A stretch of DNA of 64,000 nt from positions 37,455,569 through 37,519,568 of the forward strand of contig NC_092640.1 of the NCBI RefSeq assembly GCF_039555335.1, read 5' to 3'. The notes beneath the pieces were generated by a model that had not been told where the DNA came from, searched no databases, and saw only the letters and a list, made by a program, of their open reading frames with translations. This DNA is from Amphiura filiformis (lineage: Eukaryota; Echinodermata; Ophiuroidea; Amphilepidida; Amphiuridae). How positions within the stretch are numbered: position 1 is the first letter of the stretch; the number at the start of each line of letters is the position of its first letter. Of the stretch, positions 24,977 through 38,200 are shown in pieces. The position numbers were made by a program, and so were the translations under genes.

Positions 24977-25550
24977 TTAAGGGATGGGGTATGAACTTTT
25001 GGACATTATTTATTGTGGGACAATAGAGCACATCAGACATATCGAATTGCATTCTGAATATGAAGAATGTCCTTCTGATATCAAATAATTTTGCTTTTTT
25101 GAAATTTGCAATGTAATACACATTTTATGGCAAATTATTAAAAATTGATATTTTTGATATTTAACAGTATTCGAAGTTAACTTTATAAATCTGATGATTT
25201 ATACTTAAAGTGTGTGTAGGTGGGATGAAAATCAATTGAAAATTTTGACCTTTCTTATTGAAGATATGGATTTTGTTTTCCCAAAACACCAAAAAAAATT
25301 AGGTCTTTAAGAATATATCATTAGATTTATAAAATTTACTGTATGATATATCACAAATGTGAAAAATATCAAATTTTAATAATTTGTCATAAAATTTGCA
25401 TTATATCGTGAATTTCAAAAAATGAAAATTATTTGATATCAGAAAGACATTCTTCCTATTCAGAATGCAATTCGATATGTCTGATGTGCTCTCATGTCCC
25501 ACAAAAAATACTGTCGAAACGCTCAAAACGCTCATTCCAGATCCCTTTAG
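24977..25550. mobile_element. TTAAGGG palindromic element, full copy 4, centre shortened
   Basis: Left flank TTAAGGGATGGGG, right flank CCAGATCCCTTTAG. About 90 nt are missing just right of the centre compared with copy 1. Confidence 0.85.
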
Positions 25551-27690
25551 ATTTTACAGAATCGTGCTGTATAAGAATATGTTAGGTACATATTTTGATA
25601 GACAGAGCTGCTTGTTTGCTAGACTATGCCATAGTCGATTTTTATAAGTAAAAATGTTATTAATCATGATGAACGCATTCAGTTGAACTCGAAATTATAC
25701 TGATATTTAGTACATCAAAATACTAGTATAAAATGGTTATGAAAAGGTTTAGGCTATATAATTATATTTGTGACAGTAAAAGTAAAGTATAGGCCCTACG
25801 TATGCTTATATTATTGAATGCAACATATCATAATGGCATAATTATAATGACACTTCAATACTGAACAATTCTAATTTTAGAATCTGCCAGTTTATTATCC
25901 GAAAAACCGACTATGGACTTTCACTTTTAAGCAGAACTTTACCCCGGACTCACACACTGTCAATCATACTTGTTTATCAATAAAATCTAACCACAAGACT
26001 GAGCATGGTGGTACAATACGCGCTAGATGCATACGTTCATCCACCAGCACAAAAGCGCCGCATTCCCTAGATAGTTGTGTACCATGTATAGTTATAATGG
26101 TACCAGTACGCGTCGGGAGGATTTAAACAATAACGAGATCTGGGCGACCAATCACAAGCCAGATTCATTTTAAAGATGCATTACATCATCACCAATTTTA
26201 GTTAGGCCAGAAATTGGCCTAACTCTCAAGGCAAAGTCAGTAGTCCACTTGGGAAGCTAACAAACAGCGGGCGTACGGTGACTGAAAAGATCAGTTGTGA
26301 AAATCTATCAATTGTGCACTCATTAATTAAATCAGAGTTTTAAGCTTAAATGTAATAGCCAGAGTAGTGCACAATTGGCAAGTGGACTACGGAGAAGTCT
26401 ACTTGTTTGCTTGAAACAGCTATATTGTGAAAACGGAATTGACCATTTCGGTAAATCCCATAAACCTTTGCGGGTAGACATGTAATGTCGTACGTCGATG
26501 CGTTACTGCGCACTTCACGGCTTTCAAATGCGCAGTAACGATGTTCGCTATTAATGATGTGCTCAACGGCGTGACGTCAAATGACGACATCTCAGGTCTA
26601 CCATCAAAGGCTTATGGAATGTACCGAAAAAGTTAATATATGCTTGGTATCTCCTTATTGATACATTCCAAAATGGGTGGACATTTCTGTACTGTAGACT
26701 ATATGTTACAGGTAGCAAATACCCAAGGCTGATAGATACATAATTCACAACAAATGAATTATCTAATGAAAAGTATAGTATGATTGAACAATGGTATGTA
26801 CACTGTACATTGTACATTGTACAGCATTCATAGGATAACAATTACTGCTTTAGGATCTAATTACTGCAAGGTCATGACAATCTTTATCATGTTCATAGTG
26901 ATACTCAACTAAAAAAAATCTTTTTCTTGCTGCTGATTATTAGTATCATTCCCAGGGCCCGGTTGGCAAAACTCGGTTGTAACCCTAACTTACGAAAGTC
27001 GCATGTCCTATGAACACATCACGCGATGTGATAAATTAAGAGCAATGGTCTTTTCATGCATAGCATATGACAGTCGTAATACGACTGTCGGAACCTGACT
27101 TCACTGGCATAATGAAAATCCTCTAGATCCGAAATCCATGTACAGGAGTGGAGAGATTAAAAACAAAAAAGGAAATCCATGTACAGGTGAGAATTTCCAA
27201 AACGGTGTTGCTTCCGGGTGTTGTCTTCACCATTCATTCACTTTCTTCACTGGGAACAGTTCTCCTCGTGCTATTCCATTTACCAGAATTCAGCCTGCCG
27301 ACAGAAGAGAATATTCCCTTTTGGGGGAAATGCGCACTTTTGACGTACTCCAAATCCCCTTCGTTCTAGCTGGATTAGCAGCACTTTGGCTACGCAAAAT
27401 AAATAACTGGTTCGCAAGTACGCTTCATTGAGAGCACGTAAATCTGTAATCACATTAAACAACACAACACAGATATAAGCTGCCAAGATATATCCGTTAA
27501 TCGCAAACTACACTTTTCCCCACAAATGTAATTTTTGAAATGCTTTTTGAATATTTACCAATGTATTAACTAACCCCAACAACAAATTCCGTACAATTAG
27601 GAGACACGAACTGACAGAGGGGCGTTACCATTATAATAGTTTTCTTCATGTTTTGTAGATATTTCTCAAAAAAAATAGCTCAGCAGATTT
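25551..27690. other. No gene supported
   Basis: About 26240-26390 has a short inverted pair (GTAGTCCACTTG / CAAGTGGACTAC), and 26490-26535 a GTTACTGCGCA/TGCGCAGTAAC hairpin. ATCCATGTACAGG is directly repeated at 27135 and 27176. The open frames 27138-27431 and 27148-27369 have no homologous pattern I recognise. Confidence 0.4.
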
Positions 27691-27696
27691 GGGTAA

Positions 27697-27951
27697 AATT
27701 GTGCAATATTCCCTAAAAGCACCAAATTTGGCATAGTGATAGAGTTTGGGAAGCTGAACATTTTACTGTAATTTAGTCATTGTACATTCGTTTTGTATTG
27801 GATAACGTGTAAACTCAGTTCAGCAAAGCTATAGAGGGCGCTGTAGGCCAAAGGATGGCGCTATATTTTTGCCTCTCTAGCCAAAAAAATGTTCAGCTCA
27901 CTAAACCCTATCACTGTGCCAAATTTGGCGCTTTGAAAGAAAATTGCTCAG
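27697..27951. mobile_element. Foldback element
   Basis: CACCAAATTTGGCATAGTGA and AGCTGAACATTTT in the left arm are complemented by CACTGTGCCAAATTTGG and AATGTTCAGCT in the right. Confidence 0.75.
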
Positions 27952-28194
27952 TGCCTTCCTATACGTCTCAAATCGACTGTGCTATAAAATGGTTAAGGGT
28001 ATTTTTACAAATTTAAAATCGACTTCAGAAATTTATACCAAAGTCTCTGATGTCCCTTTAATCGCACATTGAGTAAGCGAAATCAATTACGTTTCACGAA
28101 GTGTAACCACTACATATTTATGGTGCCATTACAGACACTAAGGGACTGGTCGATAATTATGAACCACATTGAAGGGTGCAATTAGTGGAGACAA

Positions 28195-28660
28195 GCATGT
28201 TTTGGCAAACCAACGGGAGGGGAAAGGCAAGTTTTGGTATATAGGTCAAAAGGTTGGTAGGGCCAAACGATTTTTGGCACATCTTTAAAATAAAACGCTC
28301 TAAAAAGGCTAAATAAAAGAGCGGAAACCCCGCACGGAAATATCTTTAAAATATGCAAACTTTCCTGCTCGCGTTACAGGCCTATTTATGCCTAACGGTT
28401 GACAAAATTGGGTCCTAATGATTTGGCATGTGCAAGGCGGCAACAATCTATGCATAGCTGAGAGGAACAAGAATTTTTTTGCCTCGGGTTTTTGCACACC
28501 GTTTTGGGAAGTTAAGGGACCGGGGAGGGGCAAATTGTTCCGTTCCACTTGGGGATGGCAAAGAGTATAAAATGTCCTTATGGGTCATAAATTGACAAAA
28601 TGGGGACGAAACTTTGGCTTTGCCCACTCGCACTAAAATCCTGTCTACGCTACTGCCCTG
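28195..28660 (-). mobile_element. Degenerate element ending in GTAGCGTAGACAGGATTTT
   Basis: The minus strand begins GGGCAGTAGCGTAGACAGG and continues through GTGGGCAAAGCC with repeated PuPu-rich filler. Minus-strand open frames 28309-28666 are Pro/Leu-rich filler. Confidence 0.45.
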
Positions 28661-28964
28661 AGCCAATAATTATTGTACAGCCCCTAAATAAAAAAAAAAA
28701 AGGCAAAGCAGTCTACCACTCAAACGAAGTAACAAATTAATACTCGCAGAAACAAAAATGAAGCTTAATTAAATCATTAATAAATACTCTCATGGTTTTC
28801 CAATCATGAATGCACATTATTTTTAGCAGCATATAGTTAATGAAGTCTAACATATTCATGTTTTTACTATACTTGCCAGCGCGTATCACGTCCTACGTAA
28901 TGCTAGTCATTCGGCCTTGGAACCCCGTGGGATTTGGCAAGCGTTCGACTGTATTGCATGCTGG

Positions 28965-28971
28965 TATAAAG
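28965..28971 (+). promoter_or_regulatory. Candidate TATA box of gene 1
   Basis: TATAAAG sits 264 nt upstream of the gene 1 ATG. A start site about 30 nt downstream would give a 5' UTR of about 235 nt without introns. There is no supporting initiator that I can call with certainty. An alternative is a spliced 5' UTR using an acceptor-like TTTTTCTTCAG near 29188. Confidence 0.35.
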
Positions 28972-29228
28972 ACTGATTAACCCGTATTACTCCAACAAAT
29001 TCATCCTATCATATGCCAACATTCTGTCGCAATCACTCCATCTCACTCACTGTTGCTCAGTTATTTTCTACACCATCACTGTGATCGGTCTTAATTTCCT
29101 GCTGTTTATTGGGTGCAAAAAAAACCAGACTTGGACTTTTATCAAAGGAAAGTTGGATCTTATTTATAAAATAATAGTTTTTCTTCAGTTATTAAGTATT
29201 AATTAATTAAGATATCATCATCATCATC

Positions 29229-29328
29229 ATGCAGAGTTTAGTAAGCTTGTGGATGGTTCTTCAGCTAATTGTGTGCGCAATGGCATTTTTTGATGATGAA
29301 GCAGCTCTTTTTGAAGCGGATGATTGGG
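29229..29328 (+). CDS. Gene 1 exon 1: signal peptide
   Basis: This exon codes the first 33 residues plus one base. The N-terminus is MQSLVSLWMVLQLIVCAMA, a clear signal peptide, followed by an acidic FFDDEA start of the mature chain. It ends at the donor GG|GTAAGT in phase 1. The ATG is the only in-frame Met before the hydrophobic core and lies just after a (TCA)n run. Reading on past the donor gives an unrelated tail, so the longer open frame to 29492 is intronic. Confidence 0.85.
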
Positions 29329-32167
29329 GTAAGTTTTTGGTTTGTTGTGGTGTTTGTTTGTTTGTTTATTTGTTTGAGGGTTATGTGTGCAGACGGAAAA
29401 GATACCGTTTTTATGACATTTTCAGTTATATCCATGAAAAAAGCTTATGCCCAAAATTTCAGTTGATTCCGATTTTGCCTTTGCGAGTTTAATATTGATT
29501 ATGATTACATAAATTATATTACACTGCTTCATGGCACTGTGTTGTAATTTCGTTCTGTAAATACAAATTTGACGATATTTTTGCCAAGTGAATGAATCTA
29601 CAAGAAATATTTTGGCCATATACATTATGGAGCCAGATGTTTTCTGTGGTATAAAAATCTCACGAAATGTCCCTCAATGTGTGGAAAATCTTCTAAAGAA
29701 ACTTAGAAATTATCATGTTTTTCGAATAATCAACTCAGTCCAGAATGACAACAATTCATTAATACTGTTTTTAGCTACTTAGTCTTGAGATAGATTTATT
29801 CTAGATCAATAAAACCAATTCCACCAGTTTGAAAAAGCCAGAGTCGTGTCGAAAGCTCGCGTAAGCGAACAATTTCGTTGTGTGTATCAGTTTAAACTTT
29901 AACCAATAGATTTTATTCTTGATGTTGATCTCATTTTCTTGGTATCTTGCACATTTCGACTACTCTGTGCCAAAAATGGGTAAGTACAAATTACATGTTA
30001 CTCATTTGGCAACAAATGGACGGTTAATTCTGCCCTCCATTATCAATGTAAGTGTCTTTGGGTCTAAGCATGGCCACTGGCGTCTAACTGTTCAAGTGAC
30101 CATGCATATGCCCCAAAGTATCTTGCATTAATTATGGAAGGCAGAATTAACTGTCCTTTTGTTACCGAAATTAGTAACATGTAATTTGCACCTACCAACA
30201 TCTGCCACTGAACAGTTTTTGTATTACGTTGTGTAAACTGACTCGGTTGTGTTCAAAAAGACAAAATAAGAATGAAAAGAAAAATAAAGATTTGCTGTGT
30301 TGTTTTGGAATTGAATGGGCAAATACCCGAGTAAGATGAGCGCTTGTAGTTCATCTACAGGGTGTCCCTGAAAGAACTGTATCATGGGATTGTTTGAGGT
30401 ATCTTAACGCGTAAACCAAATAATAGCTAAATAACCGATGTTGTTGAATATATCAGCTATCACATACTTTTTGAATTTTGATAATTGACCGCTCCGTTTT
30501 TGAAATAAAAGAATTTTACGAAAGTATCTTATTTTCAATCGTTCCACTGAGTCCAATATTGATCAATGACAATAGACGCCCCATGGGCTGATAATGCGTA
30601 GTGATTAGCACTCCGAATACAGATCATCGATTGCTAAATGATGGAGTTTGGTAAAATTCTTATTTCAAGAACGGAGTGGTCAATTGTCAAAATGTGACTG
30701 GACACCTCGAATCAGCCGTAAAGTTGGCCCGGTCAATTTTGCTTTATTTCGTGTTTTAAAATGGTATATCTATTGACTTCAAACGATATCCAGAAGCGGG
30801 GTTATGGGTTGTTGAACTCTGTTCCTTCAACAAAATTGTAGCTTTTTTTCGGTTCTACATGTGTCTCTTTTTCCACATTTCTGGTAATAAATATCAAACA
30901 GTCATAAATGGCCGTCATTTCAAATCATCCCCAAGTCAATGAGGTTCAGGAATGTCCTCTCATTGTTAATTGTTGGTTATACATACAATGCTTTGTTATC
31001 CACCACTTGAACAGGATTTAGCCAAAGCAAACAAAGACAAGAACTATTCTATAGAAATAGGTAGAAGCTTATTATCCTCTTCAACAATAGGATTATTGAT
31101 TGGTTTAAACAGTGTTTGATGATATACTTGTCGCACCTTATTAAGGGGGTACTACACCCCTGCGCAGATTTGTGCTTATTTTTGCATTTTTCTTTCAAAT
31201 TATAGCGCATTGGGGACAAGTATTATAAAGATATGTATATTATAGGGGCAAGGACTACAACTACTGCACTGGAAATTTTATTTCAGCACAGACAACAGAT
31301 ATGGAGTTACAGTCAAAAATGAGGGAAAACCAATATTTGATCAATAAATCAATAACTACTTGCTTTGAGTTGCTGAATCTTCAGTACAGTAGTTGTAGTC
31401 CTTGCCCCTATAATATACATATCTAACTTGTCACCAATGCGCTATAATTTTTGAGAAAAATGCAAAAATAGGCAAACATTTGGCCAGGGGTGTAGTACCC
31501 CCTTAAGATACCTGTGAATACGAACTTCACATACATTTTACACTGTAACTCAGAATGCCAGTTGCCGAGTTTACGGCTCATTCGTAGTGTCCACTCACAA
31601 ATTAGAAAAGCATGTGATAGCTGATTTATTCTTTAACCACACCAGATATTTAGTTATGTTTAGTTGTGGCGTTAAAATATCCAAATAATTAAAGCCATAT
31701 TGTAACATTTGCTGAGGAGGAGGCCCTCAATATTTTTGAATTTTTTTTGTTTTTCTACACGATTGTAATGTGCTTTATTAAACTAACATACCCTGCAAAA
31801 ATCGTTTTATTATTACGATGGAAATATTAGTCGAACACGTACACGATGTCCATAACACAGTACGTACATGGCGGTGCGGGATGGTGATACACACATCAAA
31901 GAATCGTACCGTAGCAGGACTGACGGAGTAACACGTATTGCCGTCGTCTAACATTTTATGGAAAAGAAATACTTTTTTTAATGAAAATGTTACAACATGG
32001 CTTTAAGTTTCCGACGATGAGATCAAAACCAACTTTGTATTTCGATATAATGTTGGTTACTTTTTAGTTGGTTTATTGCCATACATTACAAAGGAAAGAA
32101 ATACGTCAATATTTAGCATTAATTAATGAGTGCCGAAACATTGCTTTCCAGATGAGTTCTTATATAT

Positions 32168-32262
<95 letters not shown>

Positions 32263-35200
32263 CTTACTTACTTACTAATTTATTTACTTACTTACTAACT
32301 TAGTTAGTTCGTTCGTTCGTTCGTTCGTTCGTTAGTTAGTGCCGAATCATTGCTTTCCGTAAGAGTTCTCTCTTTGGACTGGGACGGATTGGGACAGTTA
32401 CGGTTTCAGTCACCCTGCAGTATATTCTTTTCTACATGTATAGATGTAGTCATGTGACTCTCTGTATGTACATGGCACTGACAGCTGAACGTCCTCTCCA
32501 AAGGACGTGGTACTCTCATGGTTCATTTACCTAAGTCTAAATAAACCATGGGGAGAGCGGAAGTGTGTGAAAAAGCATGAAATTGCATTTAATGTTCAAT
32601 CACAGATCCTAGAAAAGATCTGTCGTCGACCAATTGTAGTAACCTAGTACTATTGTCTGTCCAATTAACTTAGACACCCAGTTTTTATTACTTATTAAAA
32701 AAAATATCCACTTACAAAGAAAGTCATGAAAGAAAAGTGTTAACATTCGCCGAGACGTAACGGGATTTTTGTGTTTCCAAAGCATTGAGTGAGAGTTTAC
32801 CAGAAATTCTATTGAAATTGGAAGGTTTTTCTCAACACTTTAAAAATAATCCGGTAGAAGTTGGGTACCATTATTTTGGAAGGTCTCATTATACAGATTT
32901 GTAGGTATGGTGATTTTGGATAGTGAATGAATGAATAGTAAATCAATTATACTCGTCACCAAAAACATTTTATAAAAATTAAAAATATAATTCAGTTCAT
33001 AAAATGCAGCCAGTGTTTCTTATTAACATATTTATTCTTAGTGTATTAACTCAGTGATCCCATCTGTCCCTCAACCAATTACAACAATTCGGCGCGGTAT
33101 TTGACTCTTCTTCTGTGCATGCTTTTGGCTTGGCCCAATTCTAAGAAAATACAAATTGTATGCCCTATGAATGTTCTGATGTTATTGGTGAGGAGTATAA
33201 TTCACAATACACTCCAGACGCATAGTAACTTGCCCTATCATTTGTTATAATGCACCAACTGTGACATAAAAGGAAGGGTTTATTTCAAACTCTAATGGTG
33301 ACCCGCAGGTTTTGTACATTAAACACACCTAAACAGACACAATGCAATTTGCAGGCAGCAGCTTTAATCAGCGCCAATATTGAAACAAATAACTATACAA
33401 ACATCCAATCCAATCCAACCCCATCCCCCAGTAGGCAATGAGGATAAAGTGCCTTGCCCAAGGACACAACACGTTGGCACGAGCGGGGCTCGAACTCGCA
33501 ACCTATGGATTATGAGTCGGGCGCCTTATCCACTCGGCCACACGTGCTCCCAATCACACATCTTTTGAGTTATAGAGGTTGTGCATGAAATTATTGATTG
33601 GCTCCAAACAAAGGATTTGAACCGGTGTCCTTCACCGAAATCATGGCACAGTACAGTCCTTTCAATCAAATATTGTCATCAACCTATTTGATCGTAGACG
33701 TGTATTTGTTATGCGTGTGAGACGAACTCTCGCGGTAGATTGCAGACATGCTTTTGTTGAATGCATTTGAGTAGACCGCCATTATTGTGAATTAGTAAAA
33801 GGATTAAAGAAAAAAGGGTGGAATCAATGATCAATATGCATGATTACAATGTTCAAACACCCCTTACTGTAAATAGATTATCCCATCAAAAGTTTCAAGT
33901 CATTAGGAATATTCGGCTGGACCCAGATATCTTGCTGTAAATCGGTCGAAATTGAATAAAAGTAGACAAGGAAGAATATTTTTTCATCGCTTTACTAATA
34001 ATTTCTGTTAGGTCTAACCGTGTTTAGCAACTTTTATTTCATGACTTTTTGCAAAAGTGAAAACTTTTCGAAATATATCCTAAAAACCGGGTGTCTAAGT
34101 TATTTGGACAGACAATAAGTAGTTTATGACCTTCTATCTTTCCAAGCTGAATAAATAGTAGTAGTATGCCGTAGTAGATGAACTTCAGCCTAAATCTATA
34201 TGCGTGCTAGATCAAGGACATGACGGAGAAATAATATTTGAATCAATATAATTATGGTTCTTTCATAGACTTTTACAAAAGATTTTCGATTTTTGCGATG
34301 CACATCATGCCACGAGCTATTCGCGAGTATCCCCTTTTCGCGTTTGAGATATTAAACAAGCATTCCTTGAGGGACAATTATAATCAAATATATTATGCGT
34401 TGTTTAATTGGTGCCCATCCATAAACTAATAATAATTTACCCCACGCGTCTGAATCACAATAGAACGTTTACATGGTTTACGCACACAGACTTTAATGCG
34501 ATGCAATTGTATCATGTTTGACTAGGGGTGTTGAGGGGTCTGTAAAAAAGTGAATAATTATGTTTGAAACAGGGTACGTGTCTACAAAACGAAGACCCAA
34601 TACCCAAAAACTAAGCCCAACAAATAAGACCAAAAATAAAAAACCACCAAATCAAAGACTACAAAAATGGACCCAAACACAAGACCAAAACATAAGACCA
34701 AAAACCAAGACCCAAACTAAGACCCAAAAACACACAATTTTATGTATTTTCTTGGCCTTACAGATGGATATTAGTTTGTGGTCTTGGTTGTTTGGTTGTA
34801 CTGTCTGTGGCTCAGTTTTTGGTCTTAGTTTTTTGGTCTTCGGTTTTTTGTTTGTTTTGTTTTTGTTTGTTTTTTTGTTTTTTTGGTTTTTTTGGTCTTC
34901 GTTTTTGGTCATAGTTTGAATAGCATTAGCTTTTACTTTTAGTCGTTGATTTGAACGTCGTTTTTGGTCTTCGTTTTTGAGTCTTAGAGTTTGGGCTTAG
35001 TTTTTTGGGTCTTACAGTTTGGTCTTTGAACAGTCATTGGGATTATATTGCAGTTGAAATCCATGAAAGACATACCCTTAATCTCCCACACATGGTGTAA
35101 ATTTCAAATAGAGTCACCCATTCAGGTAACCCCATTTGAAATGCACACTCCCTGCGCGGGGAGATTAAGGTTATGTCTTCCAATAAAGGGGTGCGTATGG

Positions 35201-38200
35201 ATTTCAACTGGAATAACCCTTTACATTATCTTTCGTTCTAGATTTATCATCCAGCAGCGTAGCCGAAGATGAAGAGCAACCTTTACCCTGTTTTGAGCCC
35301 AATGAAGGTACCTGGTACGACCACTTAGGTAGAACGAATGGAGGCGCTGGATGCGGTGGATGGTAAGATGATTGTCTTGTTCTCTGGGCCAATTCAGGAT
35401 AAAGGGATAAGAATTTGTGATGTGATCAAGTAAAATCAGTCGGAAGTCGGGAATATTGATTTTGAGATATAGCCAAACAAAGAAAGTATTAATAAGAACT
35501 TTCATATTGTTTTGGAAACTCTTTAAAGGCTCACATCTTTTGATCTGGTTGTCCAAATACAATGGGAGGGAGGGAGAGAGGAGGGAGGAGAGAGGGAGGA
35601 GGGAGGTATTTTCTTTCAAAACACTGCTGTATTGTCAATATTGAACAAAATTGGACAAATGGGGTATCAAAATGCGCGTAAATAAATCATCCTTCTCTTT
35701 ATGCTGAAATATTTTGAAAACAATTATTAGTTCTGAATCTATAGGCGTATTTATAACAGCTGAGTTACTTTTTGTGTAGACTTTAGACTTGCCGTTAGAT
35801 TAGCCCAAGTCATTTGGTAGCTTATTCGATTTGTTCGGGCATATGCTATACAATACCCATTGCATTTCTACATGCATACTGAATTATACGGCTGGCGCAC
35901 ACAGAATATTGTTTGGGCGCACTATAGTTTAACTATGGCAAATTTAAATTGACACTCCTCATATTCAACATCTTTTCATCTGAATTTTAGGTTTCTGGTA
36001 CTTTTAGTGATTAGTGATTTAGTGAACTAATTATGCAAGAAGCAAATCTTTTGATAATCCTAAATCGTCGTCTTTCAATGAAAATATAATACTATGTTAA
36101 TATGCCTCATTTCCATCGTATAAAAATGGTTTCCGCTTTGAGATAATGCCACGAAGCTTTTGATGTAAATCGAAAAGTATGCATTTAGTATAAGTTTGTG
36201 GTGTCAATTACAAAAAAATGTAATGTTTGACATACTCGTGAATATGAACAGGAAACTTCGTCCTTTGATTGATTTCAACAATCTCCATTGCATCTATAAG
36301 ACAGGGTTGGGCGTAAGACCATCCTCTTTAAATACAGTAGCTCGCGTTCAGGTAGTTCTGACATTTGGCGGAAAGGCTGCATATAGTGTGCAACACTGTG
36401 CTTAGTCTAGCTTAGTGTGAATGGCCATTTGACTACTTTCTCTAAACCACTGAACTGGAAAAATGTGCAATATGTCCCATGGAACAAGTTTTCTTATGCC
36501 GACTTTCGATCAACCACGCGCCGTGAAATGGAAATGTATGAACTTACGATGGAATGAGGACGTATGCATCTGTAATATGAATTGAAACTCGAATCTAATA
36601 GATTTAATTGTTTGGACTTATAAGATTCGAAATTCAAATCTTTTTGGTGTATTATTTCAGTTTTGGGTATTAAAATATCTATTATTGTATGTTTAGTGGC
36701 TCAGGTTTATTAGATATCGTGATATACATGTATCAAGATGATCAAAGTAATACACTCGTAATATTTGTCCGATGTACACTCTAATTTCGTATTATTCATT
36801 TTTTTAAATAGAATCCCTACTCGTTTATTTTTGATCCCGTACGTTAATTATAAGTTTTGATGAGATATACTGTTCATTTTGATTAGGTATATCGTGATAT
36901 TATCACTTTGAACCGACAATCTTATCAAAAATCAACAGTTTATGTTTTATTTCAACAAGTAACTTTTCAAATCGACAAGGTCTCCAATTTGACAAGATTC
37001 TATCAAGTCCCCTTTCTGACATGACAAGACAAACTATTCAAAATTGATTTTTTTTTGTCATTTTTGACAAGACAAACTACTCAAATTTGGTAAGTTGGGT
37101 CATTTTTATCAAGAACCTATTCATTTTTTGTTAAATGACAAGGCAATCTTATCAAATTTGATGAGTTTCTTGTCATTTTGATGAGAATATCCGATTAGTT
37201 TTGAAGAGAAATCTGTTATGTCCCCATTAGCATATGCTCTGTGCTGTACTCTGATACCTCAGTATGATGATTCAAGATATTCCACCGATGGTACGGTACA
37301 CGACGAGTGACCGTTGCGTTTGCGAACTAGGCTAGTTCTATTTTTCCCTTTCTAAATAGTTTCCTGTCAAATTTAACCAGTTTGGCAGTTTCTATTAAAA
37401 TAATGAGTAGATTGTTTTAAGAGTGTATGTATATCATATTTATGGTTCCTCCTGTTTTATCAGTGTTGAATATGAGTTATAAGATCGCTACTATCATGAC
37501 TATAACAAGCAGGCGGCGCCGCCGAGCAATCTGGGTTAATTTAATATTATGTGGAGTGATTAACCAAAAGTCTGAAGTCGGGCATATTTAATTTTCAGTT
37601 TTCTATATGATTGCATCAATCATTTGTAAAGCTACATTTTGCAGAAAATCCCATTGAAATTGAACATTTAGTTCCCAAGATATGAACAGTTGAAGTGTTT
37701 CCAAAACAATAGGCAACAGAAGAAATTATTTCCTTTGTTTGGCTATATCTGAAATTCAATATTTTCGACTTCCGTCTGATTTTGCTTGATCATATCACAT
37801 ATCCTCTTACTTCTTACAGATGGTTAAATGACATATTTATTTTATTCAAATGAAAACGTATCACAGTTATAACTTTGGAACCGGAGATAAATCATTTATC
37901 GTAATTATCTTGGATCTGGAACACGATAGTGTGAATATATAAATTGGTACTACATGTATTCATTGTGCAATAGACCAAATTGTTTAGACTAAATTATTGT
38001 GGCATGATGATCATGGCAATTATGCACTGTAAGACTGCAACAGACTTTTTAATAGATGTAGAATATTCGATGTAAGATATAATTCGTTATCTAATCTATT
38101 CCCATTATATTTCCAGTAATGTTTAGGTTCGAACGAATGTTGGATAACGTAAAATAGACATGTCGTTCCACCAGACATGCTACATAACATAATCGACTTT

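Noticed and set aside
27138-27431. 97-residue plus-strand frame as a gene
   Set aside because: No signal peptide, domain, promoter or splice support; an overlapping second frame is equally open.
32068-32298. Ile/Tyr/Leu-rich open frame resembling a membrane protein
   Set aside because: It is the (TTTA)n microsatellite read as codons.
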